The translations under genes and the position numbers were made by a program. The notes below the pieces were generated by a model. The model saw nothing but the letters and a program-made list of their open reading frames with translations, was not told the origin of the DNA and made no database searches. A stretch of 64,000 nt of DNA, from assembly GCA_010279815.1 (NCBI GenBank), contig QEOQ01000092.1, positions 485,112-549,111 on the forward strand. The letters run 5' to 3'. Every line of letters starts with the position of its first letter. The first letter of the stretch is position 1. Source of the stretch: Brachionus plicatilis. Its lineage: Eukaryota > Rotifera > Eurotatoria > Ploima > Brachionidae. Shown here in pieces: positions 12,044 to 22,100 of the stretch.

Positions 12044-13801
12044 ATGCTTAGTTTATTTCATACTAAAAAATCTTTCACCCGTGCCTTTTTTAGTCAAATA
12101 AGATCAATATCCGAGGCGATCGAATTTAATGATCCAGAGCTAAAAGTTAAAATCGGCCTCGAAATCCATGCTCGAATTTTGTCAAAAACTAAATTATTTA
12201 GTGATGCCGATTGCTTTGATTTGACAAATACGCCTGTAAACAAAAATGTTGGATTTTTTGATGCAGCATTTCCAGGCACCATGCCTGCTTTGAATCGACG
12301 CGGGATTGAAGCTGGCCTTCTCACAGCTTTGGCCTTGAACTGTGATATAAATGTAATGTCTTATTTTGAGAGAAAACACTATTTTTATGCAGATTTACCT
12401 GCAGGTTATCAAATAACGCAGCAACGTAATCCAATTGCACAAAATGGATATTTTAAATATCCGGTTGTAAATCCAAAAACTCATAAGTTAAGTTATAACA
12501 ATTGTAAGATTAAGAGAATACAATTAGAGCATGATAGTGCGCGGTCGCTACAAATTGATGATGTATTTTTAAAATTAAATAAAAAGCAAAAACTTCCAGA
12601 AAACACACTATTGATAGATTTGAATCGGGCTGGAATGGGTCTAATGGAAATAGTCACGGATCCCGATTTTGAATCAGCTTTTGAATGCTATTCCTTTGCT
12701 CGTGAACTTGCTTTGACACTTAAATCTATCGGAACATGTGATGCTCAGATGGGCGAAGGAGGCTTTAGAGTTGATGTAAACGTTTCGGTGCATGAAATTG
12801 ATAAATCTTCAGATCCACCCAGCGTTTTACCAGGAACTAGAGTTGAGCTTAAAAATCTTAGCAGTTTTAATGCAATTCTAAAAGGAACAGAATACGAAAT
12901 AAAGAGACAACGAGAAATGATTAGAAATAAACAGCCAATTTTATTAGAAACAAGAACATATGATTCAACAAAAGGAATAACAATTTCCCTCAGATCAAAA
13001 GAAAATCAATATGATTATAGATTTATGCCGGAGCCCAATCTTTTACCATTGATTGTTTACTCGACACATTTAAAGCCCAATTTGGACACGCTAAAGTGTG
13101 ACAACAACAAACAGTTATGTCTATCTCATGAATTTTTTGAAAAGCTGCACTCTTTTAAAAATCAACCTGAATTTTATTGTGATTTTGATAAGGTAAAAGA
13201 TCAATTTGAACATAAAGATCTACCTGATAAACGAAGAATGTTTTTGGTAAACAGATATGGAATGACTCATGAAATTGCATTTATTTTTGTTGCCAACAAT
13301 CTCGATTATATCATCAAAAAATTAATTTCTCATAGAAATATTACTAAAGAAGATCTCAAACTTTACACACGAGTTTTGCTTACTGAATATTTAAATCAGG
13401 TGAATGAAAATCCCGATTTAGAAAAAATTGATTTCGAATTACAATGTGCCAAAATTCAATCCTTTATAGTCCTAATAAAAAACAAAAAAATTAGTCGAAG
13501 AATTTGGTTATCGTTTTTTAAGAAACTTTTTGACTTTAAAAATTTAAATAAACTCGCCCATGAGTTGGCCAAAGACGAAGATTTATATGTGATCACAGAT
13601 AGTCAATTGATCCAAAGCACAATAAACAAAGTTTTTGAACAAAATCCTAAAGCAACCAATGAATACAAAATGAAAGATAAAAAAAGAAAGAAAATATTTG
13701 ATTTTTTTGTCGGCCAAGTTCACAAAGAACTAAGAAACATTGCTGAGCCTGAGCTTGTCGAAGAATTAGTGTTGAAAAATTTAAAAAATCTAATTTATTA
13801 G
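12044..13801 (+). CDS. GATB: Mitochondrial glutamyl-tRNA(Gln) amidotransferase subunit B
   Basis: GatB is the kinase and tRNA-binding subunit of GatCAB, which in mitochondria converts Glu-tRNA(Gln) to Gln-tRNA(Gln). The gene is a single uninterrupted exon of 585 residues (human 557). Residues 1-25 (LFHTKKSFTRAFFSQIR) form a basic amphipathic targeting leader. Conserved blocks: KIGLEIHARI (about 36-45), DAAFPGTMPALN (about 73-84), ERKHYFYADLPAGYQITQ (about 109-126), IQLEHDSARS, LIDLNRAGMGLMEIVTDPD, GEGGFRVDVNVSV and KENQYDYRFMPEPNLLPL; the C-terminal third is the tRNA-recognising YqeY-like part, more diverged. The ATG lies four bases after a TATTTTTAG acceptor. An AATAAA lies at 13807. It is the only intronless gene of the window apart from transposon ORFs. 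Confidence 0.96.
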   Translation: MLSLFHTKKSFTRAFFSQIRSISEAIEFNDPELKVKIGLEIHARILSKTKLFSDADCFDLTNTPVNKNVGFFDAAFPGTMPALNRRGIEAGLLTALALNCDINVMSYFERKHYFYADLPAGYQITQQRNPIAQNGYFKYPVVNPKTHKLSYNNCKIKRIQLEHDSARSLQIDDVFLKLNKKQKLPENTLLIDLNRAGMGLMEIVTDPDFESAFECYSFARELALTLKSIGTCDAQMGEGGFRVDVNVSVHEIDKSSDPPSVLPGTRVELKNLSSFNAILKGTEYEIKRQREMIRNKQPILLETRTYDSTKGITISLRSKENQYDYRFMPEPNLLPLIVYSTHLKPNLDTLKCDNNKQLCLSHEFFEKLHSFKNQPEFYCDFDKVKDQFEHKDLPDKRRMFLVNRYGMTHEIAFIFVANNLDYIIKKLISHRNITKEDLKLYTRVLLTEYLNQVNENPDLEKIDFELQCAKIQSFIVLIKNKKISRRIWLSFFKKLFDFKNLNKLAHELAKDEDLYVITDSQLIQSTINKVFEQNPKATNEYKMKDKKRKKIFDFFVGQVHKELRNIAEPELVEELVLKNLKNLIY

Positions 13802-14169
13802 GATTGAATAAAGAGAAAATTAATTGCTGTTTTTTTATTATAAAATTTACAATTGGTGAAAAACTTCTAAAAAAATCGTTCTATGAATGCAACTTAACTG
13901 TGTGTTAGAAAGTACTTTAATTAAGCAACTTTTTTTATAAATGCAACATAATACAACTTAAAGTGAAGGCACATATTTTTAATCTCTTTTAAAATAATTT
14001 TCCAAGATTCAATTTTGTTAAAAGAGTTAAATTTTATTTGTTTAAATAAAAGTTTAAGTCTGCATTAACTTAAAATCGAAAACCTTAAAAAAAAAATCTT
14101 TCAAATATTAAGTCAAAGCCAAAAATCAATATTAAAGTATGGATTAAATAATCAAGGAAGGACAGCATA
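13802..14169. other. GATB 3' region, no gene seen
   Basis: A/T-rich sequence between the GATB polyadenylation signal and the hAT target duplication; nothing else is seen. Confidence 0.5.
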
Positions 14170-14207
14170 TTCAAAAGTAGTGTTGGCAATCGACTCCAAT
14201 CGATTGA

Positions 14208-14400
14208 CAAATTTATTAAATCGATTAATTTTTTTTAGTCGACTATTAAATCGATTAATTTTTTTTAGTCGATTATTAAATCGATTAATTTTTTTAGTCG
14301 ATTTTTTAAACGATTAATTACTTTTAGTCGATTTAATAATCGATTAATTTTTATAATCAGCTACTAAATCGATTTAAAAATCGATTGATTTTTTCTAGTT
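14208..14400. repeat. Left subterminal repeat array of the hAT element
   Basis: About six AATCGATTAATTTTTTTTAG-like units in both orientations, matching those at the other end of the element. Such subterminal repeats are typical binding sites for hAT transposases; that role is inferred. Confidence 0.8.
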
Positions 14401-14646
14401 GACTTTAAAGTTTCTAATAAATCTCGTACTGAAAAATTAGGAATTAGCTAGACATATTTTTTTTTAATTAATAGACATATTTAAATTGATTAAAAATTTA
14501 AGCAAAACAAAAGTCAAAATTGCAATTTAACGATTTATTTAAAAAAAATTTTTATTTGTAATATAAAACTATAAAATATATTAAAATTATAAAATTTAAA
14601 AATTGAAAAGATTTAAAATATTAAAAAAAAATTATAAATTAATTTT

Positions 14647-16914
14647 TTATAAATTTTGTGAAACTACCATCATTTTGTGAATTTTTAGTGGATTTAATTT
14701 ATTTCTTCCTTCCCAGACTGTATAGCCTGTGGCAGAAAAAAGTTGTTCGGAGGGTACTGAAGTAGCTGGGATGCAGAAAAACGTTTTAACAACGTTAAAA
14801 AGAATTGGATAGGTTTCTTGGTTCATATTCCAAAAAGATAATGGTTCTATATTTTTGGAAGACTCTTAATTATATTTATAAATTTCTCTATCGATTATAT
14901 TTAGTCCCGAGGCTGTTTTGCTATTATTTATATCTTTATTAAAATCAAATAATTGGAGTGTAGATTTTCTTTTAGAATGGGAACCTTTTTGTTGAGATGC
15001 TTCGAATGTATTTAAGGAATCAGGTATATTGCTTAAATTTACAATCTTTAGAACTTGTTTTTGTTCAGTTGTAAATTCGGAGATGATGGTTTTTATGGTG
15101 TTCTTTGCTTCTTTTAAAGCTCTTTTCGAAACTCGTCGGGAAATCTCCCGAATAGTTTAGTTCGAACATCAAGAAAAGTTGCTGCTATGAAGATTTTATT
15201 AGTAAATATTCCGTATTTGTCAGTATACATATTTGTCCAATAGTTTAAAACTTTCTTTAGGACTCTAACAATTAAAGAATCATTTGGATCTACTAATAAA
15301 CTAGCCTGCAAACAGCCAAAAGTAGGAATTACAATAGAAATTGTCACATATTTACATCCAGATAACTCAAGTGTTGCATTATAAAAAGGCTCAAAAACCT
15401 GGATAATTTCCATAATGTTGTCTTTTTCAAATTCACTGATCGACAAATCTTCATATTTACGAGGAATGTCAGGTTGATTTAAAGCGTGATAAATTCCATC
15501 TAATTGTTCATATAAGCGTTCAATCATCATATAAGTTGAGTTCCATCTTGTTTTAACATCTTGTATCAATTTATGCTGCTCGATATTAAGTAATATCTGA
15601 GCTTCAGATAGGTATTCACTTAACTTAGTTGATTGATGAAAAACACTGACTTTTTTTCTACATTTTTCAATGAGACTTACATAATTTTGCATACATTCGG
15701 CTTCGATATCAGATAAAAAATTTCCATCTCCCCTATTTTCACTCTCAATATCCTTAAAAAATTTTCATCAAATAACTTAGTGTAAAGTTAAAAATAATTT
15801 TTTGTTCACTGACTTAATGATAAAATAGATTTAATCAAAATAAATACAAAGATATTTATTATTAATAAATTAAGTTTGGGAAATTTAATATCAGTATTAA
15901 TTTAGCCACTAAATTTGCTCTTTCAAATTAACAAGAAAAATAAAAAATATTCAAAATTAAAAAATACTTAAAAAAAAATTTTACCTTCTCGTTTGAATAT
16001 TTTGACATTCTCTGTAGTATCAAATTCAATACATGCGCACAACAGCTAAATTGGTTAACTTTTTTTCGCATCTGTGATAAAGATGTTCTTGGTTGTGGAT
16101 GTACATCCGAATTAAGAAGCGATGATAAATTGATCATGTTTGAACAGTTGTCAGTTACAATTCCTTCTATTTTATCAAATATGTTATATTCGTTTAAAAC
16201 CATTATAAGATTTTCTTTAATGGCTTCGCTTGAATGAGTTCCTGGAAGATGCTGAACAGCAAGCGTATATGATGATAAAATCATTCTTTCATCTAAACAA
16301 TGACAAGTAACCCCCATATAAGGATAGTTCTGGATTGAAGTCCAAAGATCTAAAGTTATTGAAATTGACGAAGCTTTTGCCAAACAAGATTTAATCATGA
16401 TCACTGTTCTATCGAATTCCTCATTTAAGATTTTTCCGGATAAATTTTTTCGCTTCGGAATTGAGTAATTATTGTCCAACTCATGTACAAAATCTACAAA
16501 CTCTCTATTTTCAAATATACGAAAAGGAAGGCTTGCACTTAAAACAAATTTTAAAAGCTTATTGTCTGTTTTTGTATTACACTTCATTTTTTTGTTATTC
16601 GGTTCAGCTTCGTTTTCAGAATATTCTTCTTTATTTTCCTCAGTAATCGAGTCTTCACTTAGATTATGATTATTTCTAAGGTGATTCTTAATATTTGATG
16701 TTGAACCAAGCCATAGATAAAATGAACTGCAGTGTGAGCATTGCAAATATACCTTTCCATTTATTAGCTTCTTGTAGCAATGTTCCCAAATAATAGAAGA
16801 TTTTGAATAGCTTTTACGCTTATTTCTTATAAATGGGACCTGCTGATTCACGTTTAAAAGTTGAGTATTTGATGGCTCATCCAAGGAACTAAGGGGTTGA
16901 ATGAAACTTTCCAT
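14647..16914 (-). pseudogene. hAT transposase, broken
   Basis: The minus-strand frame from 16914 begins with a BED-type zinc finger (about residues 43-85: CSHCSSFYLW followed by HLRNNH) and the DDE-type core (LDLWTSIQNYPYMGVTCHC). An intron with GTAAAA donor at about 15984 and TTTTTTAAG acceptor at about 15755 links it in phase 0 to the second block ending at 15114. There a one-base loss in an A run near 15125 shifts the frame; after it, an in-frame TAA at about 14866 comes just before the hAT dimerisation domain (PLSFWNMNQETYP, then PATSVPSEQLFSATG), and the frame ends at 14647. One frameshift and one nonsense codon mean no intact transposase is encoded here, unless the shift is a sequencing error. 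Confidence 0.85.
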
Positions 16915-16919
16915 TTTTT

Positions 16920-17062
16920 TAAAAAATCAGTCGATTTAATAATCGACTAAAAAAAATTAATCGATTTAATAATCGACTAAAAAAAATTAGTCGATTTAAT
17001 AATCGACTAAAAAAATTTAAGGATTTAAAGTTAGTCGATTTTTTAATCGATTATTGATAATC
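16920..17062. repeat. Right subterminal repeat array of the hAT element
   Basis: At least four copies of a TCGATTTAATAATCGACTAA unit in tandem, mirror of the left array; lies upstream of the transposase start, so it also covers its promoter region. Confidence 0.8.
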
Positions 17063-17425
17063 GATTGCCAACACTATTCAAAAGTTTGCTGTATGTAAAG
17101 TAGGAACTCTAAATACAAAAATGTACAATTTTTTTTTACTAAGAAGAAGTAATAAAAATTAAAATTAATAAGAGTAGTCAAGTGTCCTGTATTTGGTAAT
17201 TACTTTGAGCGAAAAAGGTTATAAATATATTATGCTAAAAAACATTAAAACTCAAAATTGATGATTTTGAATTATTTTGGGGAAATATTTTAAAATGTCA
17301 TAACAATAAATTTAATATCACATTGATAAAAATAAATTGTAACATAAATGTATTTATGTATTAGAAAATAATAATCATTGAAATATATTAAGTTAGCTCA
17401 ATAAAATATTTACTATTACATAAAA

Positions 17426-17566
17426 TTAAACGTCATTAGTTAATCCTTTGCCTCTTTCAGATTCTTGCATTCTACAAATTAGTGGTTCAAAATCTTCAGC
17501 ATCATTCTCTGTTAATTCAGAGTCGTTACGATCTTGACTCATTTGTCGCAATGGATTTCTCAATGG
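17426..17566 (-). CDS. Orphan terminal exon or 38-residue ORF
   Basis: A minus-strand segment opens after TTTCTTAATTTAG at 17567 and runs to a TAA at 17426-17428. From the first in-frame ATG (17542) it codes for 38 residues, strongly charged (SQDRNDSELTENDAEDFEPL, then RMQESERGKG), ending in LTNDV. Composition and acceptor suggest the last exon of a gene, but no upstream exon is found between it and the hAT-like element on its 5' side. It lies in the same orientation as, and downstream of, the diacylglycerol kinase; membership there is possible but not supported by any homology I can see. Confidence 0.35.
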   Translation of the reverse strand, partial: PLRNPLRQMSQDRNDSELTENDAEDFEPLICRMQESERGKGLTNDV

Positions 17567-17658
17567 CTAAATTAAGAAACTAAACTAAGAATTTGAGTCA
17601 AAATCGTAATTTTCTTTTGCTTGTATTGAATTCATTGTATTTTTTAACAATAAGAATT

Positions 17659-18341
17659 GGGTCATGTCCAGAATGTGATCAAGTGTTCACCAAAAAATGT
17701 GATCATTTTGATCACCAAAATTTTTTTTTGATCACATGAAATTTTTTTTGTTGAAATCAAAAATTTTTTTCATTCTAAAAATTTCAAAGTTTTAAAATTA
17801 TGTTAATATTGAATGAAATAAAAAAACAAAAAAAAAATTGCAACTCACCATAATAAACTATAAGTTTTTGAAATACATATTAAGATTTAAAAACCATAAA
17901 AGAAAAGGCAGTTTTTACAAAGAAATTGCTTTGGTCCCAGTAGAATCGTCCGATGCAGCTAAATCAGCTGCAAAAAAAGCATTAAGCAAACATTCAAATC
18001 CGGTAAAATGTAGCATTTGTGGTGAATTTATGAAAAATGAAAAGGGTGTTAAATTGCACATGTCAAAAAAACACAAAGAATAATTAAGATTTTATTTTAT
18101 TTTTTTTTGAAAATTGGTAATAAAGTTTAATATATTTTGAAAAATTTCCTGATCACCAAAAATTTTTTCTGATCACCAAAAATGTTTTCTGATCACCAAA
18201 AAAAATTTATTTTTATTTTTTCATAAATTAGAGGCTTTTTGATCACGAAATATGTGATCATTGATCACTGATCACGCTCTGGACATGATACCTATGATCA
18301 CATTTTTTGGTGAACTCTTGATCACATTCTGTACATGACCC
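17659..18341 (+). mobile_element. 683-base inverted-repeat element enclosing a zinc-finger ORF
   Basis: Both ends start GGGTCATGTCCAGAATGTG (right copy has A for C at one place) and the match continues through GATCAAG-GTTCACCAAAAAA for about 48 bases in inverted orientation. The flanks are the perfect 8-base repeat TAAGAATT (17651-17658 and 18342-18349), hAT-like in size. Inside, repeated TGATCACCAAAAA units lie in both subterminal regions, pointing inward. No transposase is present, so the element is non-autonomous; it encloses the reading frame at 17838-18083. Confidence 0.88.
17838..18083 (+). CDS. C2H2 zinc-finger reading frame inside the inverted-repeat element
   Basis: The open frame codes for about 81 residues; no in-frame ATG is seen in its first half, so the given start is the limit of the frame and the true exon probably begins later, for example after TTTTTACAAAG near 17921. 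The C-terminal 50 residues are Ala/Lys/Ser rich and hold one finger, CSICGEFMKNEKGVKLHMSK (Cys-x2-Cys, two His near KKHKE). The frame ends in TAA 75 bases before the right-hand repeat cluster. A captured host exon, a gene of the element itself, or a host gene that happens to lie between the repeats would all fit. The high quality of the frame in a non-autonomous element is odd. Confidence 0.5.
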   Translation: MQLTIINYKFLKYILRFKNHKRKGSFYKEIALVPVESSDAAKSAAKKALSKHSNPVKCSICGEFMKNEKGVKLHMSKKHKE

Positions 18342-18349
18342 TAAGAATT

Positions 18350-19194
18350 GATCATACTAAATCATATCTATTTGAAATAATTAATACTTTAATGTGATAA
18401 TTAATTTAATTAAAGATAAATAATTTATCTTTATGACTGACAATAGATTTTTAGGACAAGTCATACTTTAAAAAGATTCTTATTATTTTTATAAGACGTA
18501 TTAGACATTCATATGATATTTAATTCGTTTTAATGGCAAATAATTATTTTATGTGAAGATTAATTCTTTTTTAGTGATTTTTTATGTGACATTTAATTAA
18601 ATATATGACAGGTTAGTTGCTGTCCTTTTTTTGGTCACGTAATTTTTTTATTATTAAACTTTGGTCACATATCCATTTATATTGTTATAAGTAATATTTA
18701 GAATTCAAATGCTTTTTCTTGTAGATATGGGAAAATTTAATTTATCCTTTACCATCTCAAAGAAAGATATTAACTTTTTTTATTAAACCCATTTTTTGGT
18801 ATTCGAAAAAACAAATAAAAAATCTGAATACAGTTTCTTTGTATTTTTTAGCGAAACATATGTGAAATTTTGAATTTTGCATATTACTATATTAATTTAA
18901 CTTTGTTTATGTGATTATTTACACTTAGATTACAGCCGAGTCAAATCACGATTTTTGTATCTTTTAAATAAAATAACCATAATATAAATAAAATTTATAA
19001 TAAAATTTTAATCTTAAAAGAAAGTAATATCCAATTAAAGAGTTTTTCCATTGAGTTTTCTTTGAAATTAAATTCTATTTTAAAGTCAATTGTTATTTTA
19101 TCATTTATTTTGTTGATAATTTAAAAAAGGTTAACTTAAATTTTTTTATTATCAATTATAATAAAAAATGAGTATTGTTCAATCTTTATTATCT
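18350..19194. other. AT-rich interval, no gene seen
   Basis: No ankyrin-coding exon that could extend the diacylglycerol kinase C terminus was found on the minus strand here, and no repeat stands out. Confidence 0.45.
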
Positions 19195-22100
19195 TCAAAT
19201 GGCTTGATTATTGGCACAACTTTTAAATCTTTTTAAAAAAAAATTTAAATCAAAACAGATTTGTAAACAATTACTTGAATTTAGTTGAAGTTTTTGAAAA
19301 TCGTTAATTTTTAACGATGATTCCGCATAGTTTTCGCATTCCTTATTTTTAATTGTAATTACTTTATCAGAATACGGATTAGGATCTGTGTCTCTAGTTG
19401 ATTCATCTAGAATATATATTATCCAATCTGATGTTAATAGATCTATCAAACATTCATCAGAATCTTCACTAATACGAAAAAACTCGTCACCATTCAAGAA
19501 TGTCCATTTAAATGAATAAACTACTTTGGTGCAGTTTTTTAAAAGTAATTCGATTGTCTTTCTAACTTTTGCTAATGAGTCACTCAAATTAAATGTACAA
19601 ATAGTTCCAACATTAAATGCTAAAAAAAACTTATACTAAATGAAAATTTATAAAATTTAAATACCTTTTAGTCGCAGGATATCATAATCATTCCTAAATG
19701 TATCATAATCTGTCTTAAGGAGGCACTTAACTTCGAAACTATTTTGAATAGTCTGATGGAAATTCAAAATCGGACTGTCTGTGCTATGCAAAATTATAAA
19801 CATAATCTTTAAAAGATCATATTAATAAAAGTACTGCTTTTTTTTGTGCTCTAACATAGTTGCCTGATTTTTATGAAATATTTCGATAATTGATGGACCC
19901 AGTTTAGTTGGTTCGCCGTCAATCTGAATAGGAATGCATGAAGATGTAATTAATTTAATTCTATTAGCCTGACACAATCGTTCTCCATAACCACCTATTT
20001 GAAGTTTGGCCTTTAAAAAGACAAAAAATTCTAAAATATAAAAAATAATTAATAAAAAATTTGAACTACCAAAGTTGATGTGTAGCATCCAATTACTTCT
20101 AAGCGCCCATCATTCATTGCTTGAGGTTGATAATTATCGTTGTCAAAATTTCCCCATGGATTTGTTCCACTACTGTATTTTTGAATGTTTAAAAAAATCA
20201 AACAATGATATCCTCGGGATTTAATAATGTCTGTATAGTTTTTGCCATCGCACTAAATTACAAATGGTTAAAAGCAAAAATTAATTTTTTATTTTTTTGG
20301 GAATTACTTCTAATGAAATGTAATTTTTCAGATCCCGCCAAGTTTTTCTAATCATATCTTTGCTTCCAGCCTTAACAATTAAATAATTAATAATCTTCAT
20401 ATTAAATGTTTAATCATATTTAAAAAAATACCTCCAAGTACTGTAAAAGATTGAACCAGCGGCTTGAAAACCGATTAGGATTTGCCTCTTAATTTTTGTT
20501 TTTAAATATTAAAAAATAATTTTTTAAGGACTTTGGGGTGCATATGAATGGATTTTTTAGATTTTTTCTTGACCTTTCGGAAGATTTCTAATTATTATAT
20601 TTTCCAGAACAAAATTGTAGTTTGTGAAAATTTAGGTCTAGTGAATTTCAATATTAATAAACAAAACGTTAAAAAATTGATTAACTTTTTCTATAAGTTC
20701 AAAATTAGTTCAGTGTTGCATTAACTGCCAAGGTCTGCAAAATATCTTTAAATTAAGCAGAAATTAAATTTCAATGTGTTCTAGTGAATTTCATTTTGCA
20801 GAGATTTTGGGCATTGTGAATTTTGTTACAAAAAACAAAAACAAAATATTAAAAAGTGCCAAAGCTTAAGTTCTGAATGACCAAAACATGTTCTGTAAAT
20901 TGTAGCAGCTGATACATCCTTTGTACCACCAATATACTGATTCTGCAAAACTCTGCAAATAAATCTGCAAAACTCAGAAAATAGTAAATTTGGGATACTA
21001 CATTATATTAAAAATCCAAATCAACCTTAAGTGGTGGTACAAAGGATGTATCAGCTGCTACAATTTACAGAACATGTTTTGGTCATTCAGAACTTAAGCT
21101 TTGGCACTTTTTATATTTTGTTTTTGATTTTTGTACCAAAATTCACAATGCCGAGATTTTGCACATCATTAGCAGACATTGATAGTTGATGCAACTATGA
21201 ATGTTGCATCTACAGAACTAATTAAATACCTTTAGAAAATAGTTAAAAGCTTTTTTAGATTTAAATGATTTCATGTTTTCTTATTTTGTATCAGATTTCA
21301 CAGAACCATTGAAATTCTATCGACTGGTAAAAATTTTTGCTTCCATGATTGTAATAATTCTAATTCTGGTCTGGCAAATACAATAATCTAAAAGCTTAAC
21401 TACCCAATAGTGATGAAAAACTAAAAAAATATCATTCTATCAAGTTTTTAAAAAAAGTTGCCAATTGACAACCGAGAATATTTACCTCTTTTTTCATGAA
21501 ATTCAAGACAGACGTGTGCATCAGCACCAAGACTAAAATAATTATTCATAATATCATTTTTTAAACTATAGTCATCTTCTTTTTCTAAATTTTTTAAGAT
21601 GGAATCAGAATTCGGTTTTATGCTAATCTTCCATCGGTCTAATTTAGTGGCTCTACTTTCTAAGACTCGATTTAGTATTTTGTTAAGTGGCTCATCTGAA
21701 TATCCACTTCCCCAATTCAAAGATCTTGCGAGGTCATTTCCTGTACCCAATGGTAATACAGCTACGGATGGAGGTGAAATCAAAAAATTTATCTGGTCAA
21801 TCTCTGACAATATCCATCCAACTGTTCCATCGCCACCTCCTACCAGAATACGCAAATTTGGCACATTTCGATACAAATACAATCTTGAACAAAAAACTTC
21901 TAATTCATTTATTTTTTAACATATTATTTAACTTACGGTAATTTTGGACACCCAGGTAAAGTAAGATCAAAAACTTGTCTAGGATTGAGAAACCAGGTGA
22001 ATTTTTTGAGTAATTTGGGGCCTAATTTTCCACCACTTTTAGGATTGATTAATACTAATATTGGTTTTATAATTAAATTTTTTCCACAGACTGATGGATT

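Larger units (their letters stand above)
14178..17076 (-). mobile_element. hAT-superfamily DNA transposon, full length, 2899 bases
   Basis: Both ends read TAGTGTTGGCAATCGA in inverted orientation, and the element is flanked on both sides by the perfect 8-base duplication TTCAAAAG (14170-14177 and 17077-17084), the size made by hAT transposases. Subterminal arrays of repeats made of ATTAATCGATTTAATAATCG-like units fill both ends. Inside is a minus-strand transposase frame. The intact ends and duplication show real insertion by transposition; the transposase is broken, so the copy could move only with help. Confidence 0.95.

Noticed and set aside
14208..14400. Regular repeats suggestive of a CRISPR array
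   Set aside because: No unique spacers of constant length; the units are subterminal repeats of a hAT transposon in a eukaryotic genome.
15114..16914. hAT transposase as a domesticated host gene
   Set aside because: The perfect target duplication and ends, plus a frameshift and a stop, show a recent, decaying transposon copy, not a conserved host gene.
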